The notes beneath the pieces were generated by a model, which ran no database searches, was not told the DNA's origin, and saw nothing but the letters and a program-made list of their open reading frames with translations. Shown here in pieces: positions 31,630-39,891 of a stretch of 64,000 bases of DNA. This stretch comes from Amycolatopsis deserti. GTDB taxonomy: Bacteria; Actinomycetota; Actinomycetes; Mycobacteriales; Pseudonocardiaceae. The translations under genes and the position numbers were made by a program. Every line of letters starts with the position of its first letter. The stretch's first letter is position 1. The DNA is taken from the NCBI RefSeq assembly GCF_014653945.1, contig NZ_BNAU01000005.1, positions 248,001-312,000 of the forward strand, written 5' to 3'.

Positions 31630-32399
31630 CGGACCTCGACCCCACCGGCGCGCAGGGCGTCCTTGACCGCGCCGATCGTCAACTGTCCGAAGTGGAACAC
31701 ACTGGCCGCGAGCACGGCGTCCGCCCCGGCCCGGACCGCGGGCAGGAAGTGCTCGACCGCGCCCGCTCCCCCGCTGGCGATCACCGGCACGGTGACCACC
31801 TTGCGGGTTCGCTCGATCAGCTCGAGGTCGAAGCCGGTCTTGGTGCCGTCGGCGTCCATCGAGTTCAGCAGGATCTCGCCGACGCCCAGTTCCTCGCCGC
31901 GCTGGGCCCACTCGACCGCGTCGATGCCGGTGCCGCGGCGGCCGCCGTGCGTGGTGACCTCGAACCCGGACGGGGTCGGCTCCGAGCCCTCGGGCACGCG
32001 GCGCGCGTCGACGGACAGCACGATGCACTGCGCGCCGAACCGCCGGGAGGCCTCCCGCAGCAGCTCCGGCCGGGCGATCGCCGCCGTGTTGATGCTCACC
32101 TTGTCCGCGCCCGCGCGCAGCAGACGGTCGACGTCGTCGCAGGCCCGCACGCCGCCGCCGACGGTGAGCGGGATGAACACCTGCTCGGCGGTGCGCCGGA
32201 CCACGTCGAAGGTCGTCTCGCGGTTGCCCGAGGAGGCGGTGACGTCGAGGAAGGTCAGCTCGTCGGCGCCCGCCTCGTCGTAGGCCCGCGCCAGCTCGAC
32301 CGGATCGCCGGCGTCCCTGAGGTCGGCGAAGTTGACCCCCTTCACCACCCGGCCCGCGTCGACGTCCAGACACGGGATCACCCTGACCGCTACACCCAT
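31626..32399 (-). CDS. hisF: imidazole glycerol phosphate synthase, cyclase subunit
   Basis: 257 residues, complete (beta/alpha)8 barrel. Catalytic Asp11 in [18 protein letters not shown] and Asp130 in [10 protein letters not shown]; the phosphate loops are TVGGGVR and [11 protein letters not shown]. Works with HisH (34440-35069). Here hisH-priA and hisF-hisI are separated by a membrane transporter and a PPOX gene on the other strand. Confidence 0.96.
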   Translation of the reverse strand: MGVAVRVIPCLDVDAGRVVKGVNFADLRDAGDPVELARAYDEAGADELTFLDVTASSGNRETTFDVVRRTAEQVFIPLTVGGGVRACDDVDRLLRAGADKVSINTAAIARPELLREASRRFGAQCIVLSVDARRVPEGSEPTPSGFEVTTHGGRRGTGIDAVEWAQRGEELGVGEILLNSMDADGTKTGFDLELIERTRKVVTVPVIASGGAGAVEHFLPAVRAGADAVLAASVFHFGQLTIGAVKDALRAGGVEVR

Positions 32400-32412
32400 G
32401 CCACCAGGGTAG

Positions 32413-33282
32413 ATGTTCCCTAGAGTGGTCGGGGTGTGGTGGGGGTTGCTCTGCGCGGTGGCGGCCGCGGTCGCCTACGGGGTCGCCTCCGTGTTCCAGG
32501 CCGTCGCGGCCCGCGCGGTGGACGAGGGCGGGTCCGGTGTGGACCCGCGGCTGCTGGTGCGCGTGCTGCGGCAGTGGCGGTACGTGCTCGGACTCGGTCT
32601 GGACGCCCTCGGCTTCGTGGCGCAGCTGATCGCGCTGCGGGTGCTGCCGTTGTTCGTCGTGCAGGCGGCGCTCGCCGCGAGCCTCGCCGTCACCGCCGTG
32701 GCCGCGCTCACACTGGGCGCGCGGCTGTCCGGCCGGGAGTGGACCGCGATCGCCCTGGTGTGCGCCGGGCTGGCGCTGCTCGGCGTGGCCGCCAAGAGCG
32801 AGGGCTCGGAACCGGTGGGCACGGCGTTCCACGCCGGCCTGCTGGTGGCCGTCGCGCTGCTGGCCGGGGCGGGCTGGATCGCCGGGCGCGCGCCGGAGCA
32901 CATCCGCACGCCCGCGCTCGGGCTGGTCTCCGGGTTGTGCTTCGGCGTGGTCGCGCTGGCCGGGCGCGTGCTGGACGTCACGGGCGTGACCGCGGTGCTG
33001 ACCGATCCCGCCGCGTACGCCCTCGCCGCGGGCGGGGTGCTCGCGATGCTGTTCTACGCCTCGGCCCTGCAGCGCGGCAGCGTCACGACCGGCACCGCGC
33101 TGATGGTGGTCGGCGAGACGGTGGTGCCGTCGCTGATCGGCGTGGTCCTGCTGGGCGATTCGACGCGGGCCGGGTTCGCGCCGCTCGCCGTCGCCGGGTT
33201 CGTCGTCGCGGTGGCGGCGGCGCTGGCGCTGGCCCGGTTCGGCGAGGTGGACAGTCCACAGCGGACACCCGCAGGGCCCTGA
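32413..33282 (+). CDS. EamA/DMT-like membrane transporter
   Basis: 289 residues with about nine to ten membrane segments arranged as two EamA-like halves; [20 protein letters not shown] at the start, [20 protein letters not shown] in the middle, [20 protein letters not shown] near the end. ATG at 32413 has AGGG just upstream; a GTG at 32434 is the alternative. DMT proteins export metabolites or amino acids. It is divergent from hisF with only 13 nt between starts, so the two promoters must overlap their neighbours' coding ends. Confidence 0.78.
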   Translation: MFPRVVGVWWGLLCAVAAAVAYGVASVFQAVAARAVDEGGSGVDPRLLVRVLRQWRYVLGLGLDALGFVAQLIALRVLPLFVVQAALAASLAVTAVAALTLGARLSGREWTAIALVCAGLALLGVAAKSEGSEPVGTAFHAGLLVAVALLAGAGWIAGRAPEHIRTPALGLVSGLCFGVVALAGRVLDVTGVTAVLTDPAAYALAAGGVLAMLFYASALQRGSVTTGTALMVVGETVVPSLIGVVLLGDSTRAGFAPLAVAGFVVAVAAALALARFGEVDSPQRTPAGP

Positions 33283-33300
33283 TCACGCTACGGTTGGGTC

Positions 33301-33681
33301 ATGTCCGAATTCGAGCGCATGGCCGCCGAGAAGTACCTCCTGCTGACCACGTTCCGCAAGAACGGCACGCCCGTGCCGACGCCGGTGTGGGCCGCCGGGC
33401 ACAACGGCGAGATCGTGGTGTGGAGCGACCGGACGGCGGGCAAGATCAAGCGGATCCGCAACAACCCCGAGGTCACGCTCCAGGGCTGCGACGTCCGCGG
33501 CCGCGAGACGCACGGGCCGGTGGTGACCGGGCAGGCCCGGCTCCTGGACGACGAGGCGACCGAACGGGCGCGCTCGGCGATCGCCCGCAAGTACGGGATC
33601 GTCGGCCAGGTGACGATGTTCTTCAGCAGGCTGCGCGGCCGTCAGAAGACGATCGGGCTGGCGATCAAGCTCGCGGACTGA
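33301..33681 (+). CDS. PPOX-class F420-dependent oxidoreductase
   Basis: 126 residues, the usual size of split-barrel FDOR-B/PPOX proteins (Rv1155-like group). Seen: [19 protein letters not shown], the strand [20 protein letters not shown] with residues contacting the cofactor phosphate, and [19 protein letters not shown]. Cofactor F420 is expected from the family. Its end overlaps the 3' end of priA by 17 nt in convergent orientation. Confidence 0.87.
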   Translation: MSEFERMAAEKYLLLTTFRKNGTPVPTPVWAAGHNGEIVVWSDRTAGKIKRIRNNPEVTLQGCDVRGRETHGPVVTGQARLLDDEATERARSAIARKYGIVGQVTMFFSRLRGRQKTIGLAIKLAD

Positions 33682-34405
33682 CCGCGTCCAGCGCCTGCGG
33701 CAGGGTGAACGCGCCCGCGTAGAGGGCCTTGCCGATGATGGCGCCCTCGACGCCGTCGGCCGCGAGACCGGCCAGCGCCCGCAGGTCGTCCAAACTGGAC
33801 ACCCCGCCGGAGGCGATCACCGGGGCGTCGGTGCGGGCGGCCACCTCGGCGAGCAGGTCCAGGTTCGGGCCCTTGAGGGTGCCGTCCTTGCTGACGTCGG
33901 TGACCACGTAGCGCGAGGCGCCGTCGCGGTCCAGGCGTTCCAGGACCTCCCACAGGTCGCCGCCGTCGCTGGTCCAGCCGCGGCCCTTGAGTCGGTGGCC
34001 CTGGTCGGTGATGCGCACGTCGAGGCCGATCGCGACGCGGTCGCCGTAGGTGGCGATGACCTTCGCGGTCCACTCCGGGTCTTCCAGCACGGCGGTGCCG
34101 AGGTTGACGCGGCGGGCGCCGGTGGCGAGGGCGGCCTCCAGCGACGCGTCGTCGCGGATGCCGCCGGACAGCTCGACCTGGACGTCCAGCTCGCCGACCA
34201 CGCGGGAGATCAGTTCCTTGTTGTCGCCCTTGCCGAACGCGGCGTCGAGGTCGACGAGGTGGATCCACTCCGCGCCGTCCCGCTGCCAGGCGAGCGCCGC
34301 GTCGAGCGGGCTGCCGTAGGAGGTCTCCGTGCCGGCCTCGCCCTGGACGAGACGCACGGCCTGGCCGTCGGCCACGTCGACGGCGGGAAGGAGGGTGAAC
34401 GTCAC
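33665..34405 (-). CDS. priA: bifunctional HisA/TrpF isomerase PriA
   Basis: 246 residues, GTG start. Catalyses both ProFAR isomerisation (His) and phosphoribosylanthranilate isomerisation (Trp) in actinobacteria. Catalytic Asp11 in [19 protein letters not shown] and the second Asp in [16 protein letters not shown]. The [14 protein letters not shown] loop matches the PriA form of M. tuberculosis, whose Arg-Trp loop switches between substrates. No trpF occurs in the trp cluster of this window, which agrees with the dual role. Confidence 0.94.
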   Translation of the reverse strand: MTFTLLPAVDVADGQAVRLVQGEAGTETSYGSPLDAALAWQRDGAEWIHLVDLDAAFGKGDNKELISRVVGELDVQVELSGGIRDDASLEAALATGARRVNLGTAVLEDPEWTAKVIATYGDRVAIGLDVRITDQGHRLKGRGWTSDGGDLWEVLERLDRDGASRYVVTDVSKDGTLKGPNLDLLAEVAARTDAPVIASGGVSSLDDLRALAGLAADGVEGAIIGKALYAGAFTLPQALDAVSPRA

Positions 34406-34439
34406 GCGGCCACTATAAGGAGCAAGCGGGCTGAGCTGG

Positions 34440-35069
34440 TCAGAGGGTACGCAGCCAGTTCTCCAGCAGGTGGGCGCCCGCGTCGCCGGACTTCTCCGGG
34501 TGGAACTGGGTCGCCCACAGCGCGCCGTTCTCCGCGGCCGCGACGAAGTCCTCGCCGTGGTGCGACCAGGTCACCTTCGGCTGCTGGCCGGGCAGGCCGG
34601 AGTCCAGCTCCCAGCGGCGGGCGGCGTAGGAGTGCACGAAGTAGAAGCGGGTGTCGGCGTCCAGCCCGGCGAACAGCTGCGTGTCCGCCGGGGCGCGGAC
34701 GGTGTTCCAGCCCATGTGCGGGACGACGTCGGCGTGCAGGCGCTCGACCGTGCCGGGCCACTCGCCGGTGCCCTCGGTCTCCACGCCGTGCTCGACGCCC
34801 CGCTCGAACAGGATCTGCATGCCGACGCAGATGCCCAGGACGGGACGCCCGCCGGCGAGGCGGCTGCCGATGATCTTCTCCCCGCCCACGGACAGCAGGC
34901 CGGCCATGCAGGCCGCGAAGGCGCCCACGCCCGGGACGACGAGCCCGTCGGCCTCCAGCGCCGCATGCGGGTCCGCGGTCACCTCGACCTCGGCGCCGAC
35001 GCGCCGCACGGCGCGCTCGGCGGAGCGCAGGTTCCCCGATCCGTAGTCCAGAATCACGACGCGAGCCAC
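34440..35069 (-). CDS. hisH: imidazole glycerol phosphate synthase, glutamine amidotransferase subunit
   Basis: 209 residues, GTG start. Class I amidotransferase: nucleophile Cys in [14 protein letters not shown], the His-Glu pair in [11 protein letters not shown], and [13 protein letters not shown] for the oxyanion region. Supplies ammonia to HisF. Lies 34 nt before priA on the same strand. In mycobacteria hisB precedes it directly; here a 7-kb accessory stretch separates hisH from hisB. Confidence 0.95.
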   Translation of the reverse strand: MARVVILDYGSGNLRSAERAVRRVGAEVEVTADPHAALEADGLVVPGVGAFAACMAGLLSVGGEKIIGSRLAGGRPVLGICVGMQILFERGVEHGVETEGTGEWPGTVERLHADVVPHMGWNTVRAPADTQLFAGLDADTRFYFVHSYAARRWELDSGLPGQQPKVTWSHHGEDFVAAAENGALWATQFHPEKSGDAGAHLLENWLRTL

Positions 35070-35178
35070 CTGGCCAGTCTAGAGGCTTCGCGCGGGTGGT
35101 TCCGCCGGGCGGCTCCGGGGCGTTTGATTGCGGGAGGAGGGGGAAGGCAGCGGGAGGGCGCCGCGGTAGGGAGTGACG

Positions 35179-35508
35179 ATGTCGTCGCAGAGCGAAGCCC
35201 ACGGTTCCGGTGAGCGGGCCCGGGAGCTGGCCAAGACGCTGGACGAGGTGCAGAGCGGCCGTCTGGGCCCGGACGAGGTGCGCGACCTGCTCGAAGGGCT
35301 GACCACGCTCGCCACGGCGGTGACCCGCGTGCTCGACGACCTGCGGGGGTGCCCGGTGCTGCGGGAGCGGGAGCACGAGCTGGGGCTGCTGGCCTTCCAG
35401 ACGATCCGCGCCAAGCTGGAACAAGCCGCCGCAGCGGCCGAGGACCTGCAGGTGAGCGCCGAGGCGCTGTGCCGCCTGCTGCCGGAGCACACGGCGGAGG
35501 GCGCGTAG
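35179..35508 (+). CDS. hypothetical protein, helical
   Basis: 109 residues from ATG at 35179, preceded at good distance by GGTAGGGAG (a GTG at 35173 lies too close to it). Alpha-helical, Glu/Leu/Ala-rich, with ELAKTLDEVQSGRLGPDEVR and TIRAKLEQAAAAAEDLQVSA likely amphipathic or coiled. No recognised domain. It is divergent from hisH and opens the accessory stretch. The 190 nt after it hold no gene. Confidence 0.6.
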   Translation: MSSQSEAHGSGERARELAKTLDEVQSGRLGPDEVRDLLEGLTTLATAVTRVLDDLRGCPVLREREHELGLLAFQTIRAKLEQAAAAAEDLQVSAEALCRLLPEHTAEGA

Positions 35509-35698
35509 GTCCGCGCGCGGGCACGCGTGGACTGCGGCGACAGGCTGCAAGATTTCAGCCCTGGTCCGACGTCCCGGTGGAGAGAACATCCCGTTGCCCG
35601 GGTGGGTGAGATCCTCGGGTCCACGGTCCTGAACCCCTTCGCGGCGATGCTCGCACCTCACCCCACCCCATCGCGTGGGCAGCGACGACTCCCGGCGC

Positions 35699-36598
35699 TC
35701 AGGCGGCGCGCAGGAAGGCCTTCAGCGCGGCGGCGATGCTCGCCTCGTCGAGGGCGTGTGCCAGGTCGTGGTCTGTCACGTCGCCGTAGCGCCGGACTTC
35801 CGCGTCCCGCCGGGTGCCCAGTGCCCGCAGGCGGTGGGGCACCTCGACGAGGGCCTCGCTGACCTGGTGGGCCGACGTGCCGGCCAGGTACGGCTCGACC
35901 AGCACCACGTCCGCCACCCCGGTCTCGGCGACCGCGGTGCGCAGGGTCGCGGCGTCGAAGGGGCGGACGGTCTTCGCGTAGAGGACCGTCACGTCGAGGC
36001 CCTCGGCGGCGGCCAGCACGCGGTCCAGCATCGGGCCGACGGCCAGCACGACCCCGCGCCTGCCCTCCCGCATCACCTGCAGGCCCGGTCCCGGGTGCGG
36101 GCGCGCGTTCGACTGGCCGCTCAGGCGCAGGTACACCGTGTCGTCGCCGGGGAGCGCGTCGCGCAGCAGGGCGACGGCCTCGTCCGGGTGGCCGGGCACG
36201 TGCACCGTCCAGCCCGGAATCGTGTCGAGGAGCGCGACGTCGCCCGGCGACTGGTGCGTGCGGCCGGCGGTGGACATGTCGTACGAGCCGCCCCACGAGA
36301 CGAGCACCGCGCCCGCGCCCTGGTGCGTCAGGTCGAGCTTGACCTGCTCGTAGGGCCGCTCCACGAGGAACGACGGGAACGTGTGCACCACCGGCCGCAT
36401 CCCGGCCAGCGCCAGCCCGCCCGCGACGCCGATCAGCGCCTGCTCGCGGATGCCGACGTTGATCACCCGGTCCGGATGCCTGCGCCGGGCGGCGTCCAGC
36501 GACGCCGCGGAGATGTCGGCCAGCACGACCGCCACGCGCGGATCCTCGTCGAGCACGCGCTCCATTGTGGACAGAAACGCGTCACGCATTCCGGGCAT
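35699..36598 (-). CDS. split transketolase, C-terminal subunit
   Basis: 299 residues. Corresponds to the pyrimidine-binding and C-terminal domains of transketolase: MRDAFLSTMERVLDEDPRVA, RVINVGIREQALIGVAGGLA with the catalytic Glu that protonates thiamine diphosphate (IREQ), and QSPGDVALLDTIPGWTVHVP. Starts 3 nt after the N-terminal subunit gene, so both are surely made together and form one active enzyme. Split transketolases serve pentose or special sugar metabolism; none of the usual sugar genes lie near. Confidence 0.9.
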   Translation of the reverse strand: MPGMRDAFLSTMERVLDEDPRVAVVLADISAASLDAARRRHPDRVINVGIREQALIGVAGGLALAGMRPVVHTFPSFLVERPYEQVKLDLTHQGAGAVLVSWGGSYDMSTAGRTHQSPGDVALLDTIPGWTVHVPGHPDEAVALLRDALPGDDTVYLRLSGQSNARPHPGPGLQVMREGRRGVVLAVGPMLDRVLAAAEGLDVTVLYAKTVRPFDAATLRTAVAETGVADVVLVEPYLAGTSAHQVSEALVEVPHRLRALGTRRDAEVRRYGDVTDHDLAHALDEASIAAALKAFLRAA

Positions 36599-36601
36599 GG
36601 C

Positions 36602-37300
36602 TCAGCTCCCCTTCGGCTCGACGACGGCGACCACGCACAGCGGCCGGTCCGGGTGCGGTGCGGTGAAGGCCGCGTACAGCGCTTCGTGGTCGCGGCCGTT
36701 CACGGTGCGCGTGGCCCAGCCCTCGATGGCGAAGCGCTCCGCGATGCCACCCGGCCAGCCGTGTGTCGCCGACTGGTTGTCGATCACCACCGCGGTCAGC
36801 TGCGCCAGCGACGCGCGCCCGGCGAGCGCGATCGCCTCGTGGTTGGAGCCCTCGTCGAGTTCGGCGTCCCCGGTCAGCACCACCACCTTCGGTTCCGTCA
36901 GTCCTAGCGCGCGCAGCCCGAACGCGGTGCCCACACCCAGCGCCAGCCCGTGCCCCAGCGACCCGCTGGAGATCTCCACGCCGGGCACGAGCACCCGGTC
37001 CGGGTGGTAGCCCAGCCGCGACTCGCGGCCCGCCCAGCCGGCCAGCTCGGCCGGGTCGAGGAACCCCTTCGCGGCCAGGACCGCGTAGTAGGCCATCGGC
37101 CCGTGGCCCTTCGACAGCAGGAACCGGTCGCGGGCCGGATCGTCCGGCGCCTCGGGCGAGACGCGCAGCACCCGGTCGTACAGCACCCACAGCACATCTA
37201 CTGTGGACTCCGCCGCCCCGGAGTGCTTCTCGTCGCCGCGCATGGCGTCGATCAGCTCCGGCAGGTCGGCGTAGCCCAGCCCCCTCGTGGCGTTTCCCAT
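36602..37300 (-). CDS. split transketolase, N-terminal subunit
   Basis: 232 residues from ATG at 37300. The thiamine diphosphate-binding domain: RDRFLLSKGHGPMAYYAVLA, GVEISSGSLGHGLALGVGTA, and the metal/diphosphate motif GDAELDEGSNHEAIALAG ending in VVIDNQSATHG (GDG-like to DN pattern, with A in place of the second G). First gene of the pair, divergent from soxR, with a SoxR box in the 52-nt gap, so redox control is likely. Confidence 0.9.
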   Translation of the reverse strand: MGNATRGLGYADLPELIDAMRGDEKHSGAAESTVDVLWVLYDRVLRVSPEAPDDPARDRFLLSKGHGPMAYYAVLAAKGFLDPAELAGWAGRESRLGYHPDRVLVPGVEISSGSLGHGLALGVGTAFGLRALGLTEPKVVVLTGDAELDEGSNHEAIALAGRASLAQLTAVVIDNQSATHGWPGGIAERFAIEGWATRTVNGRDHEALYAAFTAPHPDRPLCVVAVVEPKGS

Positions 37301-37315
37301 GCTCCGACCGTGCAA

Positions 37316-37333
37316 CCTCGACTTAAGTTGAAG
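37316..37333. promoter_or_regulatory. SoxR box between soxR and the transketolase pair
   Basis: CCTCGACTTAAGTTGAAG agrees with the E. coli soxS SoxR box CCTCAAGTTAACTTGAGG at 14 of 18 positions and is embedded in a larger inverted repeat with outer arms CCTCGACTT (37316-37324) and AAGTCAAGG (37331-37339). On the + strand it overlaps a promoter TCGACT (37318-37323), 17 nt, TAGGCT (37341-37346); the soxR GTG follows 7 nt after, so the soxR message may be leaderless. Confidence 0.78.
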
Positions 37334-37352
37334 TCAAGGCTAGGCTGGCGCC

Positions 37353-37814
37353 GTGACCAAGCTTGCCGACCACCTGACCATCGGCCAGGTCGCGGAGCGC
37401 AGCGGCGTGCCGCACACGGCGCTGCGGTTCTACGAGGACCGGGGCCTGATCTCGTCCGAGCGCTCGGCGGGGAACCAGCGCCGCTATCCGCGGTCGGTGC
37501 TGCGCCGGATCGCGTTCATCCGGGCGGCGCAGCGGGTGGGACTCAGCCTCGAGGAGATCCACGACGCGCTCTCGACCCTGCCCCGCGACCACGCACCAAC
37601 GAAGGCCGACTGGGCCCGGTTGTCCCGCGGATGGCAGGACGAACTCGACGCCCGCATCGACGCGCTCCAGCGGTTGCGGGACCGGCTGACGGGTTGCGTC
37701 GGGTGCGGGTGCCTGTCGCTGCGCGTGTGCGGTCTCTACAACACCGACGACCGGATGGCGCAGTACGGCCCCGGCGCGCGGGGGCTCAAGCCCGCCGCGG
37801 AGGGTGGCGCGTAG
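37353..37814 (+). CDS. soxR: redox-sensing MerR-family regulator SoxR
   Basis: 153 residues, GTG start. MerR helix-turn-helix HLTIGQVAERSGVPHTALRF with wing YEDRGLISSERSAGNQRRYP; dimerisation helix; then the [2Fe-2S]-binding CVGCGCLSLRVC (CxxCxCxxxxxC), which is diagnostic for SoxR. In actinomycetes SoxR answers redox-cycling compounds such as quinone-like antibiotics. Divergent from the split transketolase genes with a matching operator between them, and likely self-regulated. Confidence 0.95.
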   Translation: MTKLADHLTIGQVAERSGVPHTALRFYEDRGLISSERSAGNQRRYPRSVLRRIAFIRAAQRVGLSLEEIHDALSTLPRDHAPTKADWARLSRGWQDELDARIDALQRLRDRLTGCVGCGCLSLRVCGLYNTDDRMAQYGPGARGLKPAAEGGA

Positions 37815-38058
37815 ACGGCGCGATGGGCGCTTGGTTTCGGGAGTGCCGGGGCATCGCCTCCTCCGGTTGACCGCGATACGGGGATGACGGGCGGGTACCG
37901 GCCCTTCGGCGGGCCGAGCGTCTGGACGGCGCGGTGCTGTCGGCCGGTGAGCATCGGGCGCCGCGGCCTGCCGAACGCGACTGCACGACCGACAGCTGAT
38001 GGGTTGTGTCGGCTGCGGGAGCCTGCCGAAGGCGGCGCCTCAGGCCGGCGAGCCGACA

Positions 38059-38382
38059 TCACCCAGGAGCGTCGGGCGGCGGTCTGCCCCACACCGAGCA
38101 GGGCCTTGTCGAGCCGCGGCGTACGCCCGCGCATGGTGGGGGCGCACCGGAGCGTGTCGCGGCTCCGACGGCGGCCGGCACTCCGCAATCGCAACCCACC
38201 CCGTGTCTTCGCAATCTCTGGTCCAGCGAAGCCACCCCTGGGGCGCGGGTCGCGCGCCAGCGGTGCGTCCAGCGCAGCGTTCCGTCGCAGCCGAAGTCGG
38301 CCAGCAGGCGACTCACGTAGCAGCTCAGGCACTCCCGCTCCTGCGGCTCGGTCCACAGGTCCAGCACATCGGCGTTCGTCAT
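38059..38382 (-). CDS. DUF2695 family protein with an unusual C-terminal tail
   Basis: 107 residues; ATG at 38382 with GGAGGG 5-6 nt upstream. The first 70 residues fit DUF2695: PQERECLSCYVSRLLADFGC, GTLRWTHRWRATRAPG and the closing HGVGCDCGVP Cys pattern. Family members usually stop soon after the CDC motif; here about 40 further low-complexity, Pro/Arg-rich residues follow, as if the normal stop was lost or a frameshift occurred. Function unknown; the paired Cys suggest metal binding. The 244 nt between soxR and this gene end hold no supported gene. Confidence 0.75.
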   Translation of the reverse strand: MTNADVLDLWTEPQERECLSCYVSRLLADFGCDGTLRWTHRWRATRAPGVASLDQRLRRHGVGCDCGVPAAVGAATRSGAPPPCAGVRRGSTRPCSVWGRPPPDAPG

Positions 38383-38476
38383 CGAGACCCTCCTTCGGTT
38401 CGTGCTCCCTGACTACCAGCGGCCTCCGACAAAAACCTTGCGCTGCCTCACCCGATCGTGCGCAACGCGAAGCAAC

Positions 38477-38685
38477 ATGGACGGAAGAACGATCATCCGG
38501 GTGTCCCAGCGGCTGTCCCGGCACCTCCGGCACCGGCCCGGCGAAACCGGGCTGTCCCTCGGCCCCGGCGGCTGCGTTCCGGTCACGCCGCCGCGATGAC
38601 CAGCGACGGCCACCGCTTCCAGGTGAGCGCGAACGGCGTCTGGCTCACCCGACTGGTGCCTCCGCGGTACCTGCACCGCCACTGA
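38477..38685 (+). pseudogene. remnant of a KptA/Tpt1-like RNA 2'-phosphotransferase
   Basis: From ATG at 38477 one frame reads VSQRLSRHLRHRPGETGLSL then GPGGCVPVTPPR and stops at 38599; this is the KptA N-terminus (family: VSK-LS-LRH-P---GL-LD--GWVPV). A second frame then gives TSDGHRFQVSANGVWLTRLV followed by PPRYLHRH and stops at 38685, like the later RF-----G and PP--LYHGT blocks with the catalytic core missing. Frameshift plus internal deletion would explain it. Very little of the about 180-residue enzyme remains. Confidence 0.6.
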
Positions 38686-38703
38686 ACTGAGGACAATGAA
38701 CGG

Positions 38704-39132
38704 GTGCGGATCAGGCCAGCCGATGTCACCGACGCCGTCGCCGTGTTCGCCCTGCTCAGCCGGACCGCCGACGGCCGTCCGCCGCAGCGGGCCGCCTTCG
38801 ACCACCACTACGAGCAGCTCATCGCGGCGATGACCTACGACGACACGGACTTCCTCGTGGCGGACGACAACGGCGAGGTCGTCGGCTACGTGCTGGCCGC
38901 CCGGGTCCTGTCGCTGCACGCCAACGGGCCGGTCAGCCAGCTGCTGGAGCTCCTGGTCGCGCCGGAACACCGCGGGCGGGGCGTCGGCGGGATGCTCGTC
39001 GACGCGGTCGTGGGGCGGGCTCGGCGCGCCGGGGCCGTCGAGGTGAACGTCGTCGCCCGGCGCATTCCCGGCTACTTCGAGCGGCGCGGCTTCACCGAGA
39101 CCGCGACCTGCCTGACGCTGCCGCTCTCCTGA
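38704..39132 (+). CDS. GNAT family N-acetyltransferase
   Basis: 142 residues, GTG start. RimI-like: MRIRPADVTDAVAVFALLSR at the N-terminus, DTDFLVADDNGEVVGYVLAA, acetyl-CoA loop LLVAPEHRGRGVGGMLVDAV (RGxGxG type) and the end IPGYFERRGFTETATCLTLP. Acceptor unknown. Converges with the TetR gene by 1 nt. Confidence 0.85.
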   Translation: MRIRPADVTDAVAVFALLSRTADGRPPQRAAFDHHYEQLIAAMTYDDTDFLVADDNGEVVGYVLAARVLSLHANGPVSQLLELLVAPEHRGRGVGGMLVDAVVGRARRAGAVEVNVVARRIPGYFERRGFTETATCLTLPLS

Positions 39133-39133
39133 A

Positions 39134-39706
39134 TCAACCGCGCCTGCGTGGGCGGCCGAGCAGCTTGCGCCCCACCTCGAGCAGCGATTCGCGCAGGGTG
39201 TCGTCGTCGTAGTGCGCCAGGTCGGGCGAACCGCCGGCCAGCGCGATCCCGGCGACGGCCGCGTGCGTGGCGACGACCCGCGCCGGATCGGGGTCGGGCC
39301 CGGTCAGGATCGCCATCATCCCGACCATGCAGCTCTCCTTGCCGAAGAAGTGCTTCTCCAGCGCCCGCGCCACCCCGGGGTCGCTCGAAAACAGCGCCAC
39401 CAGCGCCCGGTGCCGCACCACGAGGTCGACGAACCCGGCCAGCATGTGGTCGATCCGCGCGCCCGGCCTGCGCTCCCGCGCCGCTTCCCCGACGACCGAC
39501 TCCAGCTCGCGCAACCCCGGCTCGACCACCGCCTCGGTGATCTCGTCCTTGGTCTTGAAGTGGTAGTACACCGCCGCCTTGGTGACGCCCAGTTCGTCGG
39601 CGATCATCTGCAGCGATGTTCCCTCGACCCCGTGCGCGGTGAACAGCCGCAATGCCGTGGCCAGCAGGCGCGTTCGGGTGTCTTCGTGTCCGGCCACGGC
39701 TGCCAT
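39134..39706 (-). CDS. TetR-family regulator of the MMPL transporter
   Basis: 190 residues, ATG start. Helix-turn-helix region TRLLATALRLFTAHGVEGTS, LQMIADELGVTKAAVYYHFK. The C-terminal domain should bind an inducer, perhaps the cargo of the transporter. Divergent from the MMPL gene (185 nt between starts), with a palindromic operator in the gap that overlaps the transporter promoter, so repression of the pump is expected. Confidence 0.9.
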   Translation of the reverse strand: MAAVAGHEDTRTRLLATALRLFTAHGVEGTSLQMIADELGVTKAAVYYHFKTKDEITEAVVEPGLRELESVVGEAARERRPGARIDHMLAGFVDLVVRHRALVALFSSDPGVARALEKHFFGKESCMVGMMAILTGPDPDPARVVATHAAVAGIALAGGSPDLAHYDDDTLRESLLEVGRKLLGRPRRRG

Positions 39707-39786
39707 CGACTGGTGAACCTCCTCGTCAGCAGCCGAAGAGTACGCGACTCCAAATCACCCGGCAAACGTTTCAGCCGCTAGCCGTG

Positions 39787-39843
39787 CGGCTAGTCACACA
39801 CTAGCCGATCGACTTGGCGCGCCACTTGCCGATCGGCTAGCTT
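39787..39843. promoter_or_regulatory. TetR operator and promoter of the MMPL gene
   Basis: CGGCTAGT (39787-39794), CACAC, ACTAGCCG (39800-39807) is a perfect 8-bp-arm palindrome. A further copy, CGATCGGCTAG (39830-39840), is the inverse of CTAGCCGATCG (39801-39811). A promoter TTGGCG (39814-39819), 18 nt, TAGCTT (39838-39843) lies between and over the outer half-sites. Confidence 0.8.
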
Positions 39844-39891
39844 CGAAAGTCACCGGATCGGATGTCACTCGACTGAATTGGAGCCGAGTAC

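Noticed and set aside
37815-38058. Open frames on both strands after soxR.
   Set aside because: They are rich in Arg, Pro and Gly, have no start with a ribosome site and show no recognised domain; typical of GC-rich non-coding DNA.
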